From assembly GCF_963665355.1 (NCBI RefSeq), contig NZ_OY762230.1, positions 1 through 59,737 on the forward strand: a stretch of DNA of 59,737 nucleotides. Direction: 5' to 3'. A program made the translations under genes and the position numbers. The stretch comes from an uncultured Desulfobacter sp. GTDB lineage: Bacteria; Desulfobacterota; Desulfobacteria; Desulfobacterales; Desulfobacteraceae. The notes below the pieces were generated by a model, which did no database searches, was not told where the DNA came from, and saw nothing but the letters and a program-made list of their open reading frames with translations. Shown in pieces: positions 17,546 through 24,773 of this stretch. Every line of letters starts with the position of its first letter. Position 1 is the stretch's first letter.

Positions 17546-18334
17546 TCACCGTACAGTTTTAATTGCTTCAGTCAAAACAGAGGTCAAACAAAAAAAATAG
17601 GCATGTTGTTGTTCAAGCAGTTCGAACTCATTAAACCATGCATCGGCCTCCTCTGCCGTTATCTCATGTTTACCCTCTACAAAGGACCGAATCACACGAG
17701 CAGCCCAATAGCTGAAGCTGTTTCTATGGTACGAACGGTTTAGAAAGGACATTGGAGTCTGACGAAGCGGCTCCAAGCCGATATTCTGCAATTTTACTCC
17801 AATGATGGCGGGCAGATCGAGGGTGGCGCTGTGAGTCTCCCAAGCCGTGAGAATCCGCTGCATCCGTTCCACTTGATGCGAATGCCAAACCGCAGTACGC
17901 CAGTCCGTCGACAGAATAATGCACCGCCCCCCAGGGCGTAAAACACGTTGGACCTCATGCAAGGCGGCGTCTAACTGATCAATATACTCAAAAACCTGTA
18001 TGCCATAGACTGCATCAAAGGTGCTGCTCTCGTAAGGTAGTTCGCTGATGTCTCCTACCCGGCAATTAACCCATTCCATATCAGCGCAATAGCTTTTTGC
18101 TGTGGCGATCTGGTCAGCGCTATAGTCGATTGCACATACGAGCCCAGTTGGACCAACGCACTGAGCCACCTCATATGCATAGAAGCCTCCACCACAGCCA
18201 ACCTCTAAAACCAGCTCGCCAGTTTGAGGCTGCATTACATCAAGCACCATACCCCTGCGGACTGCTTGGTCATGGCATTGAGCCACTGAGCGCTGGATAC
18301 ATGCCATGTCATCAACGAATTTGAGCGAACTCAT
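17546..18334 (-). CDS. Class I SAM-dependent methyltransferase (UbiE-like), cassette-borne
   Basis: A 262-aa soluble enzyme. Motif I is LVLEVGCGGGFYAYEVAQ (about residues 42-60), followed by acidic VCAIDYSADQIATAK, then VGDISELPYESSTFDAVYGI (motifs II/III) and EVQRVLRPGGRCIILSTDW, the order of Methyltransf_11/UbiE proteins. It transfers a methyl group from S-adenosylmethionine to a small molecule I cannot identify. A GTTAGAC core lies upstream (18420-18414) and a GTCTAAC core directly downstream, so the gene fits a single integron cassette. The start ATG at 18334 follows a TGGAGATATGAGGCATAAG leader. It is intact, unlike most of its neighbours. Confidence 0.85.
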   Translation of the reverse strand: MSSLKFVDDMACIQRSVAQCHDQAVRRGMVLDVMQPQTGELVLEVGCGGGFYAYEVAQCVGPTGLVCAIDYSADQIATAKSYCADMEWVNCRVGDISELPYESSTFDAVYGIQVFEYIDQLDAALHEVQRVLRPGGRCIILSTDWRTAVWHSHQVERMQRILTAWETHSATLDLPAIIGVKLQNIGLEPLRQTPMSFLNRSYHRNSFSYWAARVIRSFVEGKHEITAEEADAWFNEFELLEQQHAYFFCLTSVLTEAIKTVR

Positions 18335-18413
18335 ATCTTATGCCTCATATCTCCAGAAAAATTTACCCTCTATATTAAAATAATTTAGGGTCATATGTTC
18401 ACCATGATAAAAA

Positions 18414-18461
18414 GTCTAACGCAAAAATCACCGGTTTACCCGGTGCATTTTTTGGTTGGAA
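18414..18461 (-). other. attC-like integron recombination site
   Basis: On the minus strand the site runs TTCCAAC (18461-18455, one mismatch to RYYYAAC), then AAAAAATGCACCGG, loop GTAAA, and CCGGTGATTTTTGC, ending in GTTAGAC (18420-18414), an exact GTTRRRY core preceded by the usual GC. The 48-bp size is short for attC but within the range of minimal sites. It separates vapBC from the methyltransferase. Confidence 0.65.
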
Positions 18462-18655
18462 TTTATCCCATGAATTTGAAATATCAAATTCCCCTTAAAG
18501 GGCCCATTGTGGGGTCAAAAAGAGGCCGCTAAGAGCTGTTTCAGGCTTATGAAACTTTTCTCTTTTATTAACAGCTGGTTGCAAAATTTTGCTTGGTTCG
18601 ACCCCATTTGCTCTTTTCGGGTTCTAATTTGTTTTAAACTCTTCATTGATTTGAA

Positions 18656-19060
18656 TCACTGAACAGCCCAATTTTCGATCTTTAACGATTTGATTCTCTG
18701 AAATTCTTTTTCGTTATTTGTCACTAATATCAATTTTTCACTTATTGCATGGGCGGCTATAAGCATATCCAGCGGTCCAATCACTTTTCCTTGGCTTTCA
18801 AGTTCTGAACGGATTATTCCATAGTATCTCGATGCAACTTCATCATAAGGCAATATGTTGAATGGAGTGAGAAATTCTTCAAGTCGTTTTGCATTTTGTT
18901 TTTTATTTTGGCTTTTGGCAACACCGTAGTTAAGCTCTGAGACAGTAATAGAGGATATAGCTATTTGACCAATTTCATGATTCTTAAACTTTTGAATAAC
19001 TTCGGGCGGGCGTTGGTTCATTATATAAATACAGATATTTGTATCAATCAAATAATTCAT
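18656..19060 (-). CDS. vapC: VapC-type PIN-domain ribonuclease toxin
   Basis: A 134-aa PIN-domain toxin, an Mg-dependent RNase that blocks translation when free of its antitoxin. MNYLIDTNICIYIMNQ supplies the first Asp (D6), ITVSELNYG the Glu (about 43), and IGPLDMLIAAHAI plus LVTNNEKEF the C-terminal acidic residues (about 97 and 115). The set is complete. It overlaps the vapB stop by 17 bases, usual for translational coupling. In integrons, toxin-antitoxin cassettes near the integrase are known to stabilise arrays; the position here, first after intI, suggests that role. Confidence 0.9.
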   Translation of the reverse strand: MNYLIDTNICIYIMNQRPPEVIQKFKNHEIGQIAISSITVSELNYGVAKSQNKKQNAKRLEEFLTPFNILPYDEVASRYYGIIRSELESQGKVIGPLDMLIAAHAISEKLILVTNNEKEFQRIKSLKIENWAVQ

Positions 19061-19292
19061 TCAACCCAACCCTTTCCTGCTGTAAATCAGGTTGATTCCT
19101 GTCAGCCATAAACGGCTTATCGTATTTTTTTAAATTGTCTTCCCAAACACCCCATGCTGTTTTGTTTTTTGGTATTAAAAGGACGCCTTGAGAAATTTTT
19201 TTAATATAAACTTCTTCACCTTCAAATCGATAAGCTTTAGGTAGCCTTAATGCTTGGCTTCGTCCATTGATAAATAATTTCGCTGTATCCAT
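19044..19292 (-). CDS. vapB: VapB-type AbrB-fold antitoxin
   Basis: An 82-aa antitoxin. MDTAKLFINGRSQALRLPKA and FEGEEVYIKK form the swapped-hairpin AbrB/VagC DNA-binding domain (residues 1-45). The acidic/aromatic tail WGVWEDNLKKY onward would wrap VapC. It binds its own promoter with VapC to repress the operon. Its start lies 25 bases from the 14-bp tandem repeat at 19317-19344, a likely operator. Confidence 0.88.
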   Translation of the reverse strand: MDTAKLFINGRSQALRLPKAYRFEGEEVYIKKISQGVLLIPKNKTAWGVWEDNLKKYDKPFMADRNQPDLQQERVGLNELFD

Positions 19293-19316
19293 ATTTCCCT
19301 TCCCTTCAATTATTAG

Positions 19317-19344
19317 TATATATCAACAAATATATATCAACAAA
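19317..19344 (-). promoter_or_regulatory. Tandem 14-bp repeat upstream of vapB
   Basis: TATATATCAACAAA occurs twice without a gap (19317-19330 and 19331-19344), in the 220-bp gap between vapB and the divergent integrase. The best reading is a VapBC operator with two binding sites. It also lies where an integron attI would be, so direct repeats bound by the integrase are an alternative. Confidence 0.5.
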
Positions 19345-19512
19345 ATGGTATGTCAACATAGAAAATAGCACAGCCTGGATTTTAAACATAACAAGTTATT
19401 CTCCGGTTGTCCGCATATCATTCATAAAGCTGATATCGGTTGACATCTTTTTGCAACTTCGGTATTTTCTAATCGGATATCATTCCCAATTAAATGGTAT
19501 TTTTTTGGTAGC

Positions 19513-20847
19513 ATGATGAAACAAATTCCGCAAGAATTTTTAAAACAATTTGAATCCCGGCTACTTAGCGATGGGATATCACCTGCCGAGCATCCTGCAT
19601 TTAAGAAATGGATGAGGTATTACATTGATTTTTGTTCAAAGTATGGCCATGCTGCTAAAAACACCTACAGCCTGCCTTTATTTATTAACAAACTGAGAGA
19701 AAAAAAGCAGACGAGACAGCAGCAGAAACAGGCGTATGATTCAATCCTAATTTATTATGACATGTATGGTATAGTTCCTCACTGGTATCAAACGCCTGTA
19801 ACCGGGAAATCTGATGTGACTGAGAATGCCATACATGAGGACACATCTTCTTTTGAAAAACCTTTGAAAGCCTCTGTTCAAGATGGATGGAATACAGTTT
19901 ATTCCCGGCTAAGCGATGAAATCAAAGTACGTCATTATTCGCCTAAAACTTATGATGCTTACTGCAAGTGGGTGCAACAATTTCAAACCTTTGTCCGAAA
20001 CAAGGCGCTCGAATCATTGTCGCCTGACGATGTGAAACAGTTTCTGACATGGTTGGCGGTTGAACAAAAATGTTCTGCGTCTGCCCAGAATCAGGGATTT
20101 AACGGCCTTTTGTTCTTTTTCCGGCATATTCTTGGAAAGGAGTTCGGGAAGATTGACGGGGTGGTGCGGGCCAAAAGGAAGCCTTACATTCCGGTTGTAC
20201 TGTCCAGAAAAGAGATTGATCTTGTCGTGGAGAAACTGAGGTATCCTTATGATCTCATCGTGCAGCTGCTTTACGGATGCGGCTTGAGATTGGCTGAATG
20301 TATGAATATCCGCATGAATGCCCTGAATTTTGACCACAAAATATTAACCGTTCATGACGGCAAGGGAAAAAAGGATCGGACCCTGCCTATGCCGGAATCA
20401 ATCATTCCGGATATTCTGGCCCAGGTGGAGCAGGTGAAAAAGCTGCATGCGAAATTAATTGAAGATGGATATGACGGCGTGTTTATGTTTGATGCCATGG
20501 ACAGGAAAGCAAAATATGCTGCCAGAGAATTCAACTGGCAGTGGCTGTTCCCGGCTAAGGAACTGACTCTTGTTCCTGATACCGGGGAGAAAAGGTTGTA
20601 TCATCTCCATGACCGGCATGTCCAAAAGGCCATCAAATCAGCAGCCAATCGACTACAGCTTACCAAACGGGTTACGCCTCATACCTTTCGCCACAGTTTT
20701 GCAAGTCACCTACTCCAAGCCAACTATGATATCCGGACTATACAGGCCTTGCTCGGCCACAGCGATGTGCGAACCACCATGATATATACACAGACCGTAC
20801 CGTCCACGACCTTAAAAGAAGCCAAGAGCCCTTTGGATATAACCTAA
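19513..20847 (+). CDS. intI: Integron-type tyrosine recombinase (IntI-like) with an N-terminal extension
   Basis: 444 aa. A conventional integrase core begins near residue 130 (VYSRLSDEIKVRHYSPKTYD, the SAM-like core-binding domain). The catalytic domain has GCGLRLAECMNI (Arg, about 258), GKGKKDRTLPMP (Lys), HTFRHSFASHLL (His/Arg, about 389-392), LLGHSDVRTTMIYTQ (His and nucleophilic Tyr, about 425). The stretch EFNWQWLFPAKELT with HLHDRHVQKAIKSA matches IntI proteins rather than XerC/D. IntI is usually about 320-340 aa; the first roughly 130 residues (MMKQIPQEFLKQFESRL onward) form an extra helical domain of SAM-like type. It is divergent from the cassette genes, as expected of intI. RBS is weak (GGTAGC). 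Confidence 0.85.
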   Translation: MMKQIPQEFLKQFESRLLSDGISPAEHPAFKKWMRYYIDFCSKYGHAAKNTYSLPLFINKLREKKQTRQQQKQAYDSILIYYDMYGIVPHWYQTPVTGKSDVTENAIHEDTSSFEKPLKASVQDGWNTVYSRLSDEIKVRHYSPKTYDAYCKWVQQFQTFVRNKALESLSPDDVKQFLTWLAVEQKCSASAQNQGFNGLLFFFRHILGKEFGKIDGVVRAKRKPYIPVVLSRKEIDLVVEKLRYPYDLIVQLLYGCGLRLAECMNIRMNALNFDHKILTVHDGKGKKDRTLPMPESIIPDILAQVEQVKKLHAKLIEDGYDGVFMFDAMDRKAKYAAREFNWQWLFPAKELTLVPDTGEKRLYHLHDRHVQKAIKSAANRLQLTKRVTPHTFRHSFASHLLQANYDIRTIQALLGHSDVRTTMIYTQTVPSTTLKEAKSPLDIT

Positions 20848-20932
20848 TATCACATCTTACTTTCCAAACCTGAAAAAAAGGAGGGAAATTTCATACTCTA
20901 TGGGGATTGAAAGCTCAGGTTGCCCCATTCCA

Positions 20933-21209
20933 TTATGGTCTTTTGTCTGGATTTTGCCGGTCATCAAAAACTGAATGGATAACGATCTGTGTTTTTTCGA
21001 TTTTATACAATATTGAAAAGGGGAATCGTAGGACATCCATGAAGATGCTTATATCTTTTCTGGTACATCTCCGGCATCACGATTATATTTTGTATTGCAG
21101 CCTCAACACAGTTTAAAAATTCAAATCCCAAGCCCCTTCGCTTTTCTTCATACCAGCCAAAAGCTTGCCTGATATCGGTTTTTGCTCTCTTCAGGTATTT
21201 GATGTTCAT
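20933..21209 (-). pseudogene. ParE-type toxin with a frameshift
   Basis: The frame from 21209 reads MNIKYLKRAKTDIRQAFGWY, EEKRRGLGFEFLNCVEAAIQ and MYQKRYKHLH, a RelE/ParE fold, then leaves register and stops at 21003. A second frame starting at 21040 reads MDVLRFPFSILYKIEKTQIV and HSVFDDRQNPDKRP, the normal ParE C-terminus, to a stop at 20933. One base change near 21040 would restore a protein of about 91 aa. The toxin is therefore probably inactive, or a sequencing error is present. The start overlaps the antitoxin stop by 4 bases. Confidence 0.78.
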
Positions 21210-21436
21210 TTAAATTCTTCTCTTAATTCATTATGAACCTCTTTCCAGTCAAAGAGTTCTGCTTTTCCAGACTCATATTCTTCTATTCGTTGATCCAATT
21301 CTTTTTTATGCCACCCTTGTATTGGCGGCATAGCAGAACAATCCTGCGCTATAGAATCCCAAATATCACTTACCAGTAATATTTTTTCAGAAACATTGAG
21401 CTTATCAATTTTCTGTCTTATTTCATCCTGTATCAT
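21206..21436 (-). CDS. Addiction-module antitoxin of the ParE/RelE partner type (PF09720-like)
   Basis: A 76-aa protein. It has IRQKIDKLNVSEKILLVSDI, WDSIAQ and a C-terminal acidic stretch, HKKELDQRIEEYESGKAELF, which is the layout of the short antitoxins encoded just before a ParE/RelE toxin. I start it at 21436 (MIQDEI) because GGGAG lies at good spacing. The frame is open for 12 further codons upstream. With the toxin frameshifted, this may be an orphan antitoxin. Confidence 0.8.
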   Translation of the reverse strand: MIQDEIRQKIDKLNVSEKILLVSDIWDSIAQDCSAMPPIQGWHKKELDQRIEEYESGKAELFDWKEVHNELREEFK

Positions 21437-21472
21437 AATATAGCTCCCTGTATTTAAATTGTTACCTTCCAT

Positions 21473-22096
21473 ATCTTCTTTTTAAAAGGATGCTTAAAAA
21501 ATACAATCTGCCGGAATATAAATCAACCGTTCCTGAAAAAACAGCCCCGGCTGATAAGCGGATCATGGAACCAGGTTCATTATTCCGTATATATCATACA
21601 TTTTTTTAAAATTGGTTCTATATTTCCAGGTAAAAATTCTAATGATTGCCTGCGCCTCTAAAAACCAGAAATATAGCCAGGGTGGGCACGCTTTTTGTGC
21701 CCACCATTTGCCAAGAATTCGATTCCATCTGATTCATCGTTTAGGGGCCAGGTGTTCTGCCTGAAATGGTGGGCAACGCTGCGCTTTTGCCCACCCTACT
21801 TTTTCGCGTTCCTGTCCGGTTGATCGGCGGAAAAAGACCGCCGAGGACTTATGGTATTTATAGTCTTCCGAGCCGATTTGGAATCAGCGTTCAATGACAG
21901 AAGTATTGTTGGGGGGGATTAAAAATTCCTGACGGAGGACTATGTCAAAAACAAAATGCAGTGACGGCCGGATTCAAAACCCCGGACTATTATTAAAAGC
22001 CAACAGTCCATAATTTTAAATTTTTACAGATCTTTGAGTCTGGTGCTGAGCGGCACCTATGGCGGACTGCGGCACAGCCATAAAGCCGGGCCGGGA
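21473..22096. repeat. Gene-free stretch with two hairpin repeats
   Basis: No credible gene. GGTGGGCAC (21681-21689) pairs with GTGCCCACC (21697-21705). A second hairpin (GGTGGGCAA 21768-21776, TTGCCCACC 21787-21795) belongs to a 34-bp unit (21765-21798) repeated almost exactly at 46764-46797, so it is a REP-like dispersed repeat. The rest shows no structure I can name. Confidence 0.65.
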
Positions 22097-23023
22097 TTAA
22101 AAAATATTCAGCTGCCTTGCCCTGGTGACGGCCTGGACCCGGTTTTTGACGGACAGCTTGGTGAACAGGGATTTGTTGTAGAACTTGACCGTGTTGATGG
22201 AGATATGCATCTTCTGGGCGATTTCCCGGTTTGAACAGCCAAGGTCGATGAGCTTTAAAATGTCGAACTCTTTTTGGTTCAGGCTGTCAAAGGCGGTGAC
22301 GGGGATGGTTTTCTGCGGCCGCTCCAGGGGTTTTTCAAGGCGGCAGTGGCCGCAGATTACGGCGGCATGGGCCTTGACCACGGGATCCGTTGCACTGGAA
22401 AGGGTGATCAGAAGGTCGGCAATATAGGGCGAGTAGATCACAAACGGCTGGATGTATTGCTCGGGGACGGCAAAGCAAAGGCCAAGTTCCAGGATCCGCA
22501 CGGCGTTTTCTTTTTCCCCCAGGCCGTTCAAGGCTGCCGCCCGGATGATATCGGCTTCAAGCACGGCCGTTCTTCTGTGCCGCTTCAGGGCCCGGGGCCG
22601 AAGGGTTTCCATGAGGCGGCAGGCCTCTTGAAACCGCGCCTGGTCAAGGAGAAGAAAGGCCTGCACCAGGCAGTCGGATTCAAAGGCTTCACAAAAGGGC
22701 TCATCCAATGACAGGGGATTTTTCGTTGACCAGGCCTGTGCCGCCTGGCGTTTGCCCTGGAGCAGGCCAAGTTTGGCCATGGCGGCCCGGGCGGTCCGGA
22801 TCAGATAGCGGCTTCCCGATCCGTCGGCCCTGTGCAGGGCTTTTTCCATATTAAAAAAGGCGGTTGATGACCGGCCCATGGCCTGGAGGATGAACGCCGT
22901 CTGGATGTAAATTTCGCAAAGGAAAATATTGATCCGGGATGTTCTTAAAAAATCATGGGCCTTGTTGATGTTGGAAAGGGCCTTGTCCAGCCGGTTTTCC
23001 AGGTAGCGGATGCGGCTCATCAT
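22097..23023 (-). pseudogene. C-terminal part of a frameshifted MalT-type LuxR regulator
   Basis: 308 aa carrying TPR-like helices (RLDKALSNINKAHDFL, FILQAMGRSSTAFFNMEKAL) and a C-terminal LuxR helix-turn-helix, LNQKEFDILKLIDLGCSNRE with HISINTVKFYNKSLF (about residues 240-300). Its start overlaps the 23020 stop by 4 bases and has no clear ribosome site of its own. Together with the upstream piece it totals 889 aa, exactly the length of the intact paralogue at 24774-27443, and aligns with it across the join. I read both pieces as one gene broken by one missing C. Confidence 0.8.
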
Positions 23024-24765
23024 ATAAAAATAATCGGCCTGGTAGGGGCGGCGGATATGCCGGTTCCCGCGGCCTGGTCAAACCACTGCCCCAATCGCTG
23101 CGTGGCCCTGGTCATGTTTCCCATGGCGATCTCAATCTGGGCATAGGCCCTTAACAGAGTAAAATAGCCAAACCCGATCCCCAGTGTCTGATACAGCTCT
23201 TTCTGGTCCTCAATAAAGGCGTGGGACAGGGACAGGTCTCCCCTGTCAAGTTGAATCAGCAGCCGAAGCTCGGATAAAAACAGCGTGAGCAACGGATATG
23301 TTTCGGGCATGTGGTCAATGTCCCGGGTAAGCTGGTCCAGGCGGCATAACGCCGGGTCATGGGCCGCGGCCATGGCGTGTCCGGCAAGGGCCCACAGGGC
23401 CAGGGCAAATTCTTTTTTACGGTCCGGGCACTGGTCCAGCAGTTCGGTTTTCCGCCTTTCAAGGGCCTTGAAAAGCCCGGGGGCCTGGATCAGATCCCAG
23501 GTGGAGATCAACACCAACAGCCGGTAAACCGAGAGGATCAAAGAGGTGTCAATCCGTTGTGCCGGCAGGGCATCCAGCAGACGGCACACCGGTTCAAAGT
23601 CGCACTCCAGAAAATAGAACATCAGGTGATCTTCCATCAGGTCTGCCAGAAATTCGGTGTCATAAGCTTTCAGGGCGTGGTCAAAGGCCTGGTCGAGAAG
23701 ATAGTGCCGGGCGTTCCATAAGGCCGCTTTTTTATGGAGCAGGACGGCCTTTTGGGGGGATATGGCATGGGGATGGTTTCTCAGGGCCCGGGCAAAAAGC
23801 CGGTGAAACCGGAACCATTCGCCCCCGGCATCCAGGGAGATGATAAATGAATGGTTCCGGTACAGGGTGGTCAGGACGTCACGGCAGCCGGTCCGGCCGG
23901 TTACCTCCCGGCACAGTGCGGCATTAAACCGGTTCAGGATGCAGATTGTAAGCAAAAAATCCTGTAGGTCCGGGGGGAGGGTGTCAATGACCTCTTCGTT
24001 GAAATATTCATTGACAACGGCATTCTCAACAAAGGGCGTGATATTGGAAATCGCTGATACCGGATCCTTTCGGTGCAGGGCCGCCCTGGTCAGCACCAGC
24101 CCGGATATCCAGCCTTCGGTGGCCTCAAAAATGGTGTCGGCCTGGTCCGGCCGCAGGTCCAGCCCGGCCACCCGGGTCAAATAGAAGCGGGTTTCGTCCC
24201 GGCTGAATTTCAACGCTTCCGGGTGAAGTTCGGTTATCCGGTTTCCGGCCCGCAGCCGGGAAAGGGGAAACGGCGGCTGGGACCGGCTGATGATGACCAG
24301 GTGAAAGGCCTTGGGGGCATACTGGATCAGGTGGGCCACAAAATCCAGGATCGGGCGGCAGGTCAGGACATGAAAGTTATCAAACACCAAGTAAACCGGC
24401 CCGGCCTCCGCGCTGAAGGCATCGAGAACGGCGGCGGCCACATCCGGGTCGGCCACGGATCTGTGTCCCTGGAGAAGGGGGCCGACGGCCTTGTCAATGG
24501 GATCGCTGATGGACAAGAGGCTGATGAGAAGATGCCGTAAAAAGAGGCCGGGATCATTGTCACGGGGATCAAGGGTGTACCAGGCCGGGTGGCGGTCTTT
24601 TTGGGAAAGCCACTTTACGGCCAGGGCGGTTTTGCCTGCGCCGGCACACCCGGTGATCAGGATAAGGGGCCGTTTCTCCCCCGCCGCCAGGCGGTCTGTA
24701 AGGTGCTGCCGCAGAACCATTTCAGATCTTTGTTCCGGGACAATTAATTTGGTTCTGACAATCAT
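23020..24765 (-). pseudogene. N-terminal part of a frameshifted MalT-type LuxR regulator
   Basis: 581 aa. MIVRTKLIVPEQRSEM leads into a STAND-type ATPase: Walker A ITGCAGAGKTALAVKWLSQ (about residues 36-54), Walker B PVYLVFDNFHVL (about 121), and a winged-helix and helical sensor region. The frame ends at GISAAPTRPIIFI. Shifting by one base in the short C run near 23051-23060 gives YQADYFYMMSRIRYLENRL, matching the paralogue's FRSDYFVIMAMIH. If the gene is inactive, its 24774-27443 sister remains the sole complete regulator here. Translational coupling at the ATGA overlap could still make two chains. Confidence 0.8.
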
Positions 24766-24773
24766 TAACGCCT

